Below, one piece after another: positions 1-11,237 of a stretch of DNA of 64,000 nt. Both the position numbers and the translations under genes were made by a program. Source of the DNA: Cryptomeria japonica (taxonomy: Eukaryota > Streptophyta > Pinopsida > Cupressales > Cupressaceae). Where the stretch lies: NCBI RefSeq assembly GCF_030272615.1, contig NC_081408.1:201276341-201340340 (forward strand). The letters run 5' to 3'. The notes under the pieces were generated by a model that was given only the letters and a program-made list of their open reading frames with translations, was not told the origin of the DNA and ran no database searches. Each line of letters begins with the position of its first letter. Position 1 is the first letter of the stretch.

Positions 1-1710
1 AGTCACTAGATTTGAACAACTTAATTTTCATCATTGAGCATTTTACAAACATAGCAGGAAGATTAGAGTTCCTTTCTTTTCATGTGCAATATTAATTATC
101 TTGTCTGCAATGACCCTTTTTTCATTCATATCCTTGGACAGATTTTGCAGAGACTTGGATTGCATGATAAAGAAATTCCCTCAAAATAGACAAAGAAATG
201 ATGGGAACGTTCTTGTAGCATACAAATAAGCGGAGTCGAGGTATGTGTGGTGATTTCACCTTAATGTGAAGGCTCTTATCACAGACACCCAACTGATTAG
301 ATGTTTTCAGATCATGAAAATCATTCCTACAAGCAGAAAACAAGAAAATATTATACCCCCAATCCTTGCTCCTCTTGGTCACAATAGACTTCCTTGAGTT
401 ACTCAGAGGGATAAAATCGAAAACCAATATAAAAGACAACACACAAAGAAAATTTTCATGCATAGCTCAAACTGTTTAGTGATTGTTTTCCATCATGTTG
501 TTTTGCTTGTGTATTCAGTGATAAAACTCTTCAGTAGTCAGGAGACAGGTGACTGATTCAGAGTGAATGACTGGGTATCACTGACGCAAATTTGACTTGG
601 TTGATGTTTCTTAGGACATGTAATGCACTCTGTCAATTAACCTAAGACTAGGACATTAATTAGTTGCAAGCCAAGAGGGTTCCAATGAACCAGGATGTCA
701 CAAAAGTGACTAAAATATGTACAAGCGAAAGCAAATATGTAGGAAAGAGAGAATGTCAATGTTGTGTTGATAGATGGAGCGCTTGAGTGCAAGAGGCGTC
801 TGTTTACCAAGTTTTCACCTACTTGGAAAAGATTCACTTTTTTTTACCAAGGTGCATGTTTACCAAGTTTTCACCAAGGCATTTTCTCTGTCTTTTTTTT
901 TTTGAATTTCTTCAGGTCTTTTTCTGATTATTAGGATTTTGTTCAGAATATTTTAGAATTTTTAGGATTTTTTTAATGTTTACCCCTAGTGTCTAGCAAG
1001 GAAAAAGGGATTTTGAGTACATGAATGGATAAGAGAATGATGGTGGACACTTTCAAGGACTATCTCATAATGTTAATCCAAGGACAGGGTCCAGATATAA
1101 CAATGTAAACCAAGGATTTTAGCAATGCAAAGGAAGGATATAATGCAGCAAAGCAAGGATACAACGATATAAAGAAAGGATATAGCATAACAAAGCCATA
1201 TGGTCCAAATAAGTGGCCATGTCAAGAGGTTTGTGGAAAGCATGTTTTTTGCATTTTGTCCATAGTCTTGATCAAGATCAGGGGATAGATTTGGATAGGG
1301 GACAAATAGGATAATCAAGATCAAAGGTGGTAATGAAGGATGTAAGAGAGAAATGGATAGGAGCTAAAGGATCTGGATCAAGTGCAATATATAGGACATA
1401 CAAAACTTGTAAAGATCCTTAACCTTGTCAAGATCAAAGGTGGAAAAGGGATATGAAGATAGATAGAGCGAATGAGGGATAGTAGAGGATGAAGGATAAT
1501 AGATAGATGTACATTGATGGAACTTGCCCCCAGTGTAAAGTGAAAAAGAATAATGGATTACGCATGATGCCTATTTGCCAGGTTTTTATCATGGTACTTG
1601 CCCAAGGTGCCACAAGAAGTGGTTTTCACTCGTGCACAAATTTACTTCTTTTTATTTTTATTTTTTTCTTTCATCATTTTTTTTTTTGGAAGATAATGGA
1701 GGCATGATAG
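1..1710 (-). other. 3' non-coding part of family A left copy; no gene seen
   Basis: AT-rich sequence downstream (on the - strand) of the gag-like ORF of the left family A copy. It holds a T-rich tract (1640-1690), a purine-rich candidate polypurine tract near 1527-1537 (minus strand), and degenerate short repeats such as AAGGATATA at 1100-1200 and two copies of GTTTACCAAGTTTTCACC near 808 and 853. A similar motif recurs at 32490 beyond the integrase of the Ty3 element, which suggests a shared 3' untranslated region. The open frame at 122-463 (113 codons, - strand) has no recognisable motif and I do not call it a gene. No LTR is visible, so the 3' end of this copy lies outside the window. Confidence 0.5.
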
Positions 1711-4345
1711 GGGATGGAATAAGGACCCCATCATCTCACTTCTTTGGATGGTACCCTTAGAATATGAGTTGCAATAGACCATGGCTATGAAGGTATGCTC
1801 AAAGATGTTGGCTGGATAATGAAATGAAACTAGGCCAAGGATTTATGCAAAGGATTGGATAAGAGGGAGGGAAGGGTGAAAAAGAGGTGTTGGATAATGG
1901 ATGGGATGTTGGAAGAATTGTGTATGGTTAGATGGAAATGTCAGAAAGATCAACATTGCCATACACCTTGAGGGATGGTGGACATATGGAGGAGAAGTGA
2001 ATTTCAGATTTTGAGATTTGGATGGAGGAAAGGTTATATATTTTGGGGCATAAGAACCCAAAATGGATGAAGGAGGTGATGGAGGAATAGACTCGGAAGG
2101 TTTGGATGGAGGAACAACAATTTTGGATGCCGATTTTGATTTTTCTTTAGATTGTTGTGCTTCAAGCAGTTGCTTAGGGATCCACATGGTTTTTTATTTT
2201 TCATGCTTTTGTAGTTCCTTAGAGCACATTGTTTGTACAAGTGCCTTACGAATCCATATAACTTTTGACTTTTCTTCTTTCTTTGTTGGCCTTTGTAGCG
2301 TTTTGTATTTTTCTTTTTCTATTTGGATCATATTTTTGTTTGTTTTGACATATCGATGAGATGGGACATGTTGATCCTTGAATACATGTGGATTACTTGA
2401 CTTATGACATTTATGTTTGGCATCCAAATTGCTTGGAGAGAGATACAGTGATAGATAGGAATGATATGGAGGTATTTTAGATGGATGAAAGGTACTCGAA
2501 GATATGTGCCTTTATTGATCCTGCATAAGGGATGGAGGGATATAGGGACCTAGAATGGATGGAAGCAATGATGGGGAAGGCATGCATTTGGATTTAACTG
2601 GAGAAATGTAGGATTTATGAGAGATACCAACATCTTGAGAAATGTCCCTGAGGCCATGACCTTTAACAATTTCTTTAATATGGCGGGGTTCTTGCTTGTG
2701 AAAGTCTACCCCTTTGCCTTTATAAATATTTTGACTTGAAGGATACACTTTTCTTTGGAAAGAAGGCACGAGTCTATTATGAGACGGAGGTGGAATGCAA
2801 GGAATGATAGGATCACAAGAGGGATTTGTAGGCATGATGGACTCTTGAGGTGAACATGGAGGATTATGACAAGAAGATGAAGGGATACTTTGATCTTGAC
2901 AAGAAGAGGACCATTGGATAGAGTAGGAAGGGTGTTTGACTCTTCATTTTGAATAGGATCATTTGAAAAGGTGGAAGAGGCATCATGATCTTGCTTAGGA
3001 AGTGGATTGGGAATGGGATTTGGAAGGATGCTTTGCTCTTGAGATGAAAGGGAATCATCTTGGAAGAAATTGAAAGGTATAATGGGATCATCATGGGATT
3101 CTAGTGAAATGGGATTTTTTTCAATCATTAGATGGGATTGAGGAATTTTGGTGTCTTGATCTTTATTTATGATAGGAATTGTTTCTTTATTCTTCAAATT
3201 ATCCTCTTGGCATGGAACCACTTCTAAGGAAGAGATAGGATTTAGCATAGGGTAGGGGATTCTTGGAAGGTCTCCATATTTTGGCATGATGGGGAAGCAT
3301 TTTGAGTTGGACCCTCTGGAGTGGGTACATTTGGAATTGAAGTGTATGATGGTATAGGATCTAGGATTTTTAAATCTTTAGAGGAACTTGTATCAATATT
3401 TCCATTGACTTGGATTACCATAGGAGATAGCCCTTCAAGGTCAACATGAGAAGTTTCATTGTTTGAAGGAGATGGTATGGATTATTTCTGAGAATTTTTA
3501 GGAGATGGAGGCATCATGGAAGGGATGGAGGCCACATATAGAGCCTTGCTAGACATAGGTTCATGATTTTGATCATGCTTAGAAATAATTCCTTCTTTTT
3601 CTTTAGGTGAGTCATTATGATCTTCCATTTCAATGACACCATCATCAAGGAGATCTTGAATTGTATGTTTTAATTCCATACACATTGAAGTCTTATGTTT
3701 ATTATGCCTATGATATACACAGTAACTACTCAAAACTGCACATCCCCATGTGGTCTTTTTAGGCAATATGATAAGATTGTTCTTAAAAATCTCTTCCAAA
3801 GCTGACTCAATAGATTGCCCCAAAGGTGTAAATTTTCTATCTAGGGAATAGATCTCTTTTTGTCTTGATGAAGGTGTTTTGTGATCTTGTTTTAGATTTG
3901 GATTTTGATCATCAATTATTTGTTGGTATTTGATTGTCAAATCATATAATTGTTTTAGCATTCCTTGAAGTTTCTCACTCTTAATATCGTGCATTTGTTT
4001 TTCAAATGGAGTCACTGATTTATTTTGTTGGATTTCCATGTCATATATTTCTTTCTTGATATCTTGAAGCATTTGAGCCAAGGTATCCATGGGAATGTGA
4101 GCTAAGGTATCCATGAGATTCTTACTTTTGTCAAAAAAATTTAGAAGAGCTTCTGGTTTGAACATGCATTTACAACCGATAGGACTGAGAGCTAAATGTG
4201 TTGCAGAAGTCAAGATCAAATTGTATCTAGTAGTTAGTTTAACGTAGTGATTGAGAGAAGTAACTAAGATCTGTTCTAGTTTCAGGAACAATCTATTTTG
4301 TGTAAGACATTATCTAAGCTAACTTAGGTTTGATAAGATGTTTGT
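1711..4345 (-). pseudogene. Family A left copy: proline-rich gag-like protein, broken
   Basis: Remains of a single long ORF of a non-autonomous Tat/Ogre-like Ty3 element, in pieces at 4291-3482, 3287-2706, 2835-2512 and 2187-1843. The 269-residue N-terminal piece contains the Tat-type gag signature: residues about 154-170 (FTPLGQSIESALEEIF) followed by a Cys/His cluster at 191-204 (CVYHRHNKHKTSMC) and LKHTIQDLLDDGVI. The rest is low-complexity Pro/Ser-rich (PPSPPSSILGSYAPKYI) and matches no domain I know. No protease, RT or integrase follows. A TAA at 3482-3484 stands where the right-hand copy has CAA (16371-16373), and two frame changes are needed downstream. Related copies lie at 15635-16902 plus 25324-26556 (+) and at 48413-49130 plus 56264-58130 (-). 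Gag lineage is inferred from the Cys/His motif; the function of the Pro-rich part is unknown. Confidence 0.65.
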
Positions 4346-4670
4346 TTGAAATAGCTTTAGAGATGATTGACAAAATCATGCAATGCAACGATAGGGGTAC
4401 ACTATCAAGGTTGTCTATGCTCACCAGGATGATAACCAATTTTATGCTTGTTGTAGACTTATCTGGGCAATTTTGACTATTTTGACTGACAAGATCAGGA
4501 ATTTGTATGACAGAGGATTGGACAGAGATGAGAATCTAACAGACAAAGTTTCAATGACTGACGACTACTAGTTTTTGATATAGACTAATGTTTCAATGAC
4601 TAACAATGACCAGTTTTTTATAAGGACTGATGTTTATCACTGAATTGTTTGATATTGTTTCATTTGTTGT
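4346..4670 (-). other. 5' leader of family A left copy, outer part
   Basis: Non-coding. It reads as the reverse complement of about 15225-15600 in the right arm, including the repeated GTCAGTCATTGAAAC motif. The leader is interrupted at 4670 by the element at 4671-11237 and resumes at 11238; the undisturbed right arm shows the same junction sequence (TTTGTTGTTTTCTCTAG on the reverse strand) without the insert. Confidence 0.7.
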
Positions 4671-5465
4671 TGTTAGGGATCCCACAGATACTGAAAGGGG
4701 GGGTGAATTAGTATCTGACCGGTAATTACAATTTCTTAACTTAAAACATGCAGAACATAATATAACAGTGTACCGGTATAGAAGAAATAATACAATAAAT
4801 AGAATCAAGAGCATCCACATAAAAAGCACACCATAACACAAGATTTTAACGAGGAAACCTGGTGTGGGAAAAACCTCAGTGGGATTTGTGACCCATAGTA
4901 TTCACTTACTGGCCAATAAGAGAATATTACTTACAATAGGGGCTTGCACATGCAGGAAGGCCAACGGCCTAGAGCTCACTGCTCAATGGGAAGTCTCACT
5001 GACTTACAATAAGGACTATACAAATCCAATATCTTGTACTATTTTACAATAGCATCTTCAATGCCTAATTCAGTACCAGTTCCTACTCTATTCTTTACAT
5101 ATATCCCTTGACCTATATTTTGCACAATAGGTCTACCTAATATTTTCCTATAAATCTTCTAAACATCATCACAAATGTCTACAATGATCTCTTTTATATA
5201 TAAGAGTCATTTTACAATTTGCCAAGTTGGCTTACACATTTTTACAATAATAAACAAAATATAATATAACAAAATCCTGTCGGCCTCTGTGCTGGTATAC
5301 TTTCTTTCTTTTGTGCCAGTTCTGATCTCCTGAGTGCCAGTGTAGAGTGTGATTTGTTGATGCCAGTATAATGCCTTTGCTAGTGCCATAGGATTTCAAG
5401 GTTGCCAGCAATGACAAAACCTTCAATCACAAACAATGTCTCATTGGAGTGTGCATATGCCAACA
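4671..5465 (-). repeat. 3' LTR of the 4671-11237 element
   Basis: 795 bp, TG...CA ends. Near its outer end is an inverted repeat CAGATACT (4684-4691) / AGTATCTG (4710-4717) around a G-rich loop. It differs from the partner LTR at 10442-11237 by scattered substitutions, many of them C/T or G/A, so the insertion is not recent but is younger than the family A host copy. Confidence 0.9.
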
Positions 5466-5477
5466 ATCTCCCCCTTT
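5466..5477 (-). other. Polypurine tract of the 4671-11237 element
   Basis: On the - strand AAAGGGGGAGAT directly precedes the 3' LTR (TGTTGGC). This is the expected position of the plus-strand primer and is almost the same as the tract at 50675-50686 in the full copia element. Confidence 0.85.
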
Positions 5478-5637
5478 GGCATTGATGGTGACACTCATGA
5501 GAAATTTCAAAAAGTATCCAAAAATGTGAGAGCTCCCCCTGAGTATATGATTCCAATGATTGGAATTTTCTCATCTCACTGCTCCCCCTTTGGCATCAAT
5601 GACAAAGGTTGTCAAGATGTCAGTAGAGTTTGTGGTT

Positions 5638-8600
5638 TCAACCTTGTAGCTGGGTAGTTATAATTTGAAAAAGATCTCCCAAAATCAAGTTTATACTATC
5701 CATAAACTTCTTGCTATCCTTTATTATTGTTTATGTTCTCTTCACTGTATTGATGAGATGCTGCAAATTCTCTGTCGGTGTTTTGCTTCCCTGTATTATT
5801 GCCTTAGAAATTTCCTTCCACAAAGATGCTAGATAGTCCAATCTTGGACTTAGTTTTGATCTCAAATGTTTTGCCTTACTTGTTATTCTTTCTTTCTCTC
5901 TTTCCAATTTAAGTAGTTCTTCCTCAAAATTTGTTATCTTCTCCTCAAAAACTGATAGTGTATTAGGTGAGTTGACAAAATTATCTGCAAGTTTATTGAT
6001 CTCATCCTATACCTTGCTCATTTTCTTGTCAATATCTATAGTCAAAAAGTTTGTTTTACAGGTATCTTTGTACATATTTTTGTACTCTTTTAACAAATTA
6101 CATAATTCTGGTAGAAGTGTGTCAAAATCTCTATTACACTTCTTTATTTGCTCATCAAAGAATTTTTGTTTTTCAACTTCTACTTTATCCTTCACTGACT
6201 CTTCTTTTATTTTCTCAATGTTTTTTGAGATATATTTACACAGTGTATCCAGTTGTCCTAAAGAATCTTTGTTGTCTATATTACAGTTAGGAGCAATTAC
6301 CTTCAAAATTGGTATGGTATCATCAATTGCTTTGTAAGCTTGTGAGCTGCAATCGGTTATTTTCTTGATAGGTTCAAGTAGTACCTTAGTCACATTGGTT
6401 GATTTGAAGCTTGATGATGAATCAATAATCTGAGTACCGATGGAAGTAACCAAGCTTGTTTTGACTTTTGGTAGGTCTTTTTGTGTCTACATTTCTTTAA
6501 GCAATGGTTTTTCACTAGTTGCCGGTGGTACTATTTCCTTGTGTACCAGTTCTGGTTGTTGTTGTTCTGGAGCTTTTAGCTCTATTTGTTTCTCTGTATG
6601 TTTCCTTGCCTTAGTCTGTGTCTCAGTCTCTACCTTTTTCTCTTTATCTTCTGCCGGTTTATCAATTTCCTCAGCTACCGAAGGCTCACTAGTCATATCT
6701 ATCTTTTTTGTTGTATCTTTGTCTACTACTATGTTGATCTTTTGAGTATCAACATTCACAGTATATAGGACTTCAGGATTAGGATTATTATCCTCTACAT
6801 CCATACTCTTAGCTACCAATTTATCTTCAGTAGTTGTTGATTTTACCGGCGGTGTAATCAAAGAAGGTGGGGGTAAGTTGTCTCTAACTTTGATACTAGG
6901 TGGTCCACCAACTTTTCCTTTCCCCTTGTCTCTATCTTTCTGATAAACTTTTATGGGTTTGGGGTTCTTGTACTCTTCTTGTTTTTCTTTCTCAACCACG
7001 AATATATCCCATCCATTTTTTGTTTCCTCTGTTACCTCATTACCTCTTCCTACCATTAAAGCAATGTGTTGGTGTGCAGTAGAAAATATTGTCCGGTTGG
7101 CTTGAGAAATTAGGTCATCAATTTCTTGTGGAGATTTTACCGGATATACAACAAGTAGCTTTTCAATTTTTATTTTCTTATCCAATTCTATCACTGCTTG
7201 TCTTCCTTCCTCTAGTATTTTGAATAATTCATCTTGTATTTCATTGACTACTTCCATCAAAAATTTCTTGTACATATCCATGTGCAATATAACACTATTT
7301 TCAACTTGCTCTTATTCATCAATAGTTAGAGTGTCATATATTTTCTCTATATTCTTCAGTTTACCTTCCTCTGTGATTTCATTTAGTAGTATATCAAGAG
7401 GGGCCAAGTCTTTGTTTGTCCTTTTCTTCTTCTTGGGTGTCATTTTCTTCTTTGGTGTGGCCTTTCTTGCCAGAGATCTCATTGCTTGTTGCTTTTGCCT
7501 TGTCCTCCTAGGTGAGGGTGTGGTTGCCGGTGAGGGATCTCTTTTTCTTACAACTCTTTTGAAAGTTGCAGGCATGTCACTTCTTGAAGAAGTACCTACC
7601 GGTGATATGTGAGTTTCAGGTTATGGAGTTGCTAACTCATCCTCTGTTATGCTAGTTTTCTTCAATACATCTTCTTTGATGGCTTTTGCTTGTCTAGAGC
7701 CTTTCCTTACAACTACCTCAACCTTTTTCACCCTTTTCTTTGATTGAATTTGTCTTTCAATATTTTCTGCACTACCAAATACTTCTTCCTTAGGTTCTCT
7801 GGGGGCTTCTAGAAGTGCTTTAGCATATGCTTCAACTATGTGATCATCTGTTTCATAGCCCATCTCGGTTACCCAAACTGTCCTTGGGAGGACCGCTTCC
7901 ATCCAGATTTCATCTTTCTTGATGACAAAGCATATTTCATCTTTGTATTTGTCTACAATCTTCTGTGATAACCTTACTCTTTTCTTCATTTTGGTCTTTA
8001 ATGCTTGAAAGAAGTCATTAATATTGTTTTCCTTGTTCTCACCCATGTTATTAAATAGTTCTATTAATTGTTTGCCTACTGGTATATTATATCCAAGTTC
8101 TTTGTAACCTATATCGGGAACTTGTTTTGTTATGTGTAGCATTAGGCATACTAACAGATTTCCAAATCTGAAAGTTCCTTTCTTGTCCTTCTTGATCTTT
8201 CCAAGGTTGTCAATTAATTCATCCTTTAACCACTCACATATGTCAATTTTTGCATTGTATGTGACCATGTCATAAGCACTCTTAATGCATAAGCTTGAAA
8301 CTAAATTAAGTCTATTTGCATGAGTAGCTTTATATCCTAATATCATGCTGATGAATCTCACATTGATATCTGTTACATCATTTACTCTTAGGGACCTCTT
8401 GTCGAATGTTGCACTAGTTAGGTTTATAACTAGGTCATTGGAAACTTTCTTGGTTTTATCTGGTCTTTTATCGGTGGTCGGTAATCCTGTGACAGCTTTC
8501 ATAGCTTCCTTGGTGATTTTGTGGATTGCATCTAACCAGAAAAATTCTCCATGTACCCTGCTCAAGACTATCCTAATCACATCCTTGGGAAATTTAGGAA

Positions 8601-8910
8601 TGCTAGGGATCTCTGTAAATCCTAGGGTCTCAATGATCTTGTGTTCATCTTTTACATTGCCGGTATTATCACATATCATAGTTTTATACATGGTTTTATT
8701 TTCCTCATCTCCTAATTCCTCAATGTTGCAGTGGATGTACATTCTGGGGTCTTCAACATATACAACTCCCTTAGGAATTTGAGAAAAAGCACCTAATGTA
8801 TCATCCTTCTTTGCTATGTCAGGAACTAAGTAAAATATAGGCCTAGGTCTTTTTATTACTTCAACAACAGTAGGGTTTGCTATATATTCAATTGTAGAGG
8901 TGGTTGCCAT
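5638..8910 (-). pseudogene. ORF2: about 1091-codon protein of unknown function, nonsense-damaged
   Basis: One frame stays open from the ATG at 8910 to the TGA at 5638-5640, with about five premature stops (7621, 7309, 6484, 6004 and one near 5740) and no frameshift in 3.3 kb. Residues 1-429 look globular (GVVYVEDPRMYIHCNIEEL near the N-terminus, later a Lys/Arg-rich tail); I recognise no family, and a diverged plant transposon-associated domain is only a guess. Residues about 445-480 are very Lys/Arg-rich (KATPKKKMTPKKKKR), compatible with nuclear localisation. About 540-800 has a helical start and then acidic, Pro/Lys-rich low complexity; about 820-1080 is strongly predicted helical/coiled-coil (FEEELLKLEREKERI). 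It replaces pol in this element and has its own upstream TATA box. An accessory or envelope-like ORF, or a captured host gene, are alternatives. Confidence 0.6.
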
Positions 8911-9049
8911 GATTAAATACCTTTTACTGCCTTGGATGGATGTTTTCTTGGAGTGTTCTTGCTTCTTGCTCGAAATGAATTAGCTTGGAATCTTCGCGCT
9001 CTTCAAAAATTTGAAATCTTGATGAAATGAAATGGAGCCAAAACCTTAA

Positions 9050-9056
9050 TTTTATA
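9050..9056 (-). promoter_or_regulatory. TATA box upstream of ORF2
   Basis: TATAAAA on the - strand in the context ACACTATAAAATTAAGG, about 140 nt upstream of the ORF2 ATG at 8910 and downstream of the ORF1 stop at 9276. The spacer 8911-9275 is otherwise AT-rich and non-coding. Position and consensus fit a Pol II core promoter with a leader of roughly 110 nt, so ORF2 may be transcribed on its own. No expression evidence is visible in sequence alone. Confidence 0.45.
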
Positions 9057-9275
9057 GTGTCTTTTCACCATCTACCACATTAATTAGATGTCGGTTAAGT
9101 ATTTACTTAACATTGTTTGTCGGTAATAAGTAATTTCCAACTTCTTATCTCTAACTGAGGGAATAATAGCACATGTATCAAATAGATTGCCAAACCCTCA
9201 AGGAAATTTTCTTCAATTAGATAAAGAACTTCTTGCCAGTGGAGCACTGCTCTATCCTTTCGATGAAGCATCACT

Positions 9276-10427
9276 CTATTCTGTCGGTGAAGTATTGGTT
9301 TGTTCTACCAGTGGAGGAGTATTCCCAATATTTAGATCAGGTTTTCTAATCCATTGTTTTGAGAATTCTTGCTTAACCTCTTCAACTTTTTCTTTACCTT
9401 TCAAGCTAGAACTTTTGTTGTCTACCGGTGTTACTTTACTTCTACAGAATTCAGCAATATGCCCAATCTTGTTACATGCATAAAAAGTTACATTATTTTT
9501 TTGAATAGCTTTCCCATAACCTATGCCGGTTTGTGTTATGCATTGATTGGATAAATGTCCAAATCTTCCACAAACATAACATCTCACATTCATTCTACAG
9601 TTTTCAAAGTTGTGACCAACTTTGTTGCATTTAGAACATTGACCGATGGGTGTGTTGATATTCTGATAATTTCTAGATCTACATTCATTTGCTCTATGAC
9701 CATACTTATTACAGTTAAAGCATTTACCATTGAATTTATAAGCATTAGGTTGTCTTACTCGTTTGCTGTGATCCTGAGTATTTGCAGTACCGGAGCTTTC
9801 ACCAACTTCAAAGCCAATTCCAAAAGTGTCACCTTTAGGTTTTTGATTCTTCAGCAAGGTGCCAAGTTCTTCTGAGCTTTTCTTGAATTTTTCTTTATGT
9901 TGATTTGCAGTTTCTAGTTCTCTTTCTAAGACTTCTTTTTGTCTCATCAGTTCATTTGAGTCATTCTGAGTATGCATCAGATCTATCTTCAACATGTCAT
10001 TTGCATAGCTAAGTCTTGTGTTCTCATTTGCTGCATCACTTAGTCTTCTAGTCAATTCTTCTTCATTCTTCTTCCTATCCTCAATCTCTTTACAAAATCT
10101 CATAGTCATATCCTGCATTTCATTTTTTGTTGTCATGATCTCTTGTTTCAACTTGCTTATCATATCATTAAGTGATTCCTTTTCATCATTCTCATTTTGC
10201 AATTTTTCACAAAGTTCTTTTCTCTTATTTCTTGCAATAGTAAAATTTTCTTGAAGTGCCTGAATGATGTCCTGAGCTGCCCTTAAATCATCTTCTAGTT
10301 TGATATTTTTCAATTTTTCTGCGTCATAGTTTGTAAGAGCTCCTTTCAATTGCTTAATCAGATTTTCCATCTTTACCGGTGTCAAGATCTTCCTCAAGCT
10401 ATTAGGATTTTGAAAATAGAGGACCAA
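9276..10427 (-). CDS. ORF1: gag-like protein, coiled coil plus CCHC zinc knuckles
   Basis: An intact 383-codon frame. The first ATG (10427) abuts the primer site; the ATG at 10370-10368 (residue 20, MENLIKQLKG) is a more natural start. Residues about 20-195 form a long Glu/Lys/Asn-rich coiled coil (KQEIMTTKNEMQDMTMRF). From about residue 234 come zinc knuckles: CFNCNKYGHRANEC, CSKCNKVGHNFENC and CYVCGRFGHLSNQC are complete; a fourth (FYACNKIGHIAEFC) has lost its first cysteine. The knuckles point to RNA or nucleic-acid binding as in copia Gag, with the coiled coil for assembly. It is the only intact retroelement ORF in the window apart from short pieces. A classical capsid (UBN2) domain is not evident, so it may be the C-terminal part of an ancestral gag with a replaced N-terminus. 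Confidence 0.75.
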   Translation of the reverse strand: MVLYFQNPNSLRKILTPVKMENLIKQLKGALTNYDAEKLKNIKLEDDLRAAQDIIQALQENFTIARNKRKELCEKLQNENDEKESLNDMISKLKQEIMTTKNEMQDMTMRFCKEIEDRKKNEEELTRRLSDAANENTRLSYANDMLKIDLMHTQNDSNELMRQKEVLERELETANQHKEKFKKSSEELGTLLKNQKPKGDTFGIGFEVGESSGTANTQDHSKRVRQPNAYKFNGKCFNCNKYGHRANECRSRNYQNINTPIGQCSKCNKVGHNFENCRMNVRCYVCGRFGHLSNQCITQTGIGYGKAIQKNNVTFYACNKIGHIAEFCRSKVTPVDNKSSSLKGKEKVEEVKQEFSKQWIRKPDLNIGNTPPLVEQTNTSPTE

Positions 10428-10439
10428 GCTTTGATACCA
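10428..10439 (-). other. Primer binding site (initiator tRNA-Met type)
   Basis: TGGTATCAAAGC on the - strand, two bases inside the 5' LTR. It differs from the usual plant initiator-Met site TGGTATCAGAGC by one G-to-A change. Confidence 0.85.
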
Positions 10440-10441
10440 AT

Positions 10442-11237
10442 TGTTAGGGATCCCACAGATACTGAGAGGGGGGGGTGAATCAGTATCTGACCGGTAATTA
10501 GAATTTCTTAACTTAAAACATGCATAACATAATATAACAGTGTATCAGTATAGAAGAAATAATGCAATAAATAGAATCAAGAACATCCACATGAAAAGCA
10601 CACCATAACACAAGATTTTAACGAGGAAACCCGGTGTGGGAAAAACCTCAGTGGGATTTGTGACCCACAATATTCACTTACTGGCCAATAAGAGAATATT
10701 ACTTACAATAGGGGCTTGCACATGTAGGAGGGTCAATTGCCTAGAGCTCACTGCTCAATGGGAAGTCTCGCTGACTTACAATAAGGATTATACAAATCCA
10801 ATATCTTGTACTGTTTTACAATAGCATCTTCAATGCTTGATTCAGTACCGGATCCTGCTCTGTTCTTTACATATATCCCTTGACCTATATTTTGCACAAT
10901 AGGTCTACCTAATATTTTCCTATAAATCTTCTACACGTCATCACAAATGTCTACAATGATCTCTTTTATATATAAGAGTCATTTTACAATTTGCCAAGTC
11001 GGCTTACAAAATTTTATAATAATAAACAAAATATAAGATAACAAAATCCTGTCGGCCTCTGTGCCGATATACTTCCTTTCTTCTGTGCTGGTGTCGGTGT
11101 CCTGAGTGCTAGTGTAGAGTGTGATCTGTTGATGCCAGTATAATGCCTTTGCCAATGCCATAGGATTGCAAGGTTGCCATCAAAGACAAAACCTTCACTC
11201 ACATACAATGTCTCATTGGAGTGTGCATATGCCAACA
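10442..11237 (-). repeat. 5' LTR of the 4671-11237 element
   Basis: 796 bp, TGTTAGGG...CCAACA. It carries a perfect 10-bp inverted repeat CAGATACTGA (10456-10465) / TCAGTATCTG (10480-10489) around a G-run loop. On the - strand it drives the element, with U3 at the high-coordinate end. In its + strand text it shares the short block GGGAAAAACC(T/A)C(A/G)GTGG with the copia LTRs at 28640, 49131 and 54735. Confidence 0.9.

Larger units (their letters stand above)
4671..11237 (-). mobile_element. Complete non-autonomous copia-like LTR element, 6.57 kb
   Basis: Bounded by two near-identical LTRs (795 and 796 bp) that start TGTTAGGGATCC and end GCCAACA. It has a primer site next to the right LTR, a polypurine tract next to the left LTR, and a 5-bp flank GTTGT on the left against GTTTT on the right (a decayed target duplication). 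The right arm of the surrounding inverted repeat preserves the empty site. On the - strand the order is 5' LTR, PBS, ORF1 (coiled coil plus zinc knuckles), spacer with a TATA box, ORF2 (1091 codons, unknown), PPT, 3' LTR. No protease, integrase, RT or RNase H is present. LTR start, G-run hairpin and PPT resemble those of the full copia element at 49131-56263, so a copia (perhaps SIRE/Maximus-like) partner is the likely source of enzymes; the lineage is inference. Confidence 0.88.

Noticed and set aside
122-463. 113-codon ORF near the left edge
   Set aside because: No motif, no relatives elsewhere in the window, and no promoter or splice context I could support.
2063-2359. 98-codon + strand ORF
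   Set aside because: Shadow of the family A gag-like frame on the opposite strand.
8345-8782. 145-codon hydrophobic + strand ORF
   Set aside because: Reverse-strand shadow of ORF2 of the 4671-11237 element.
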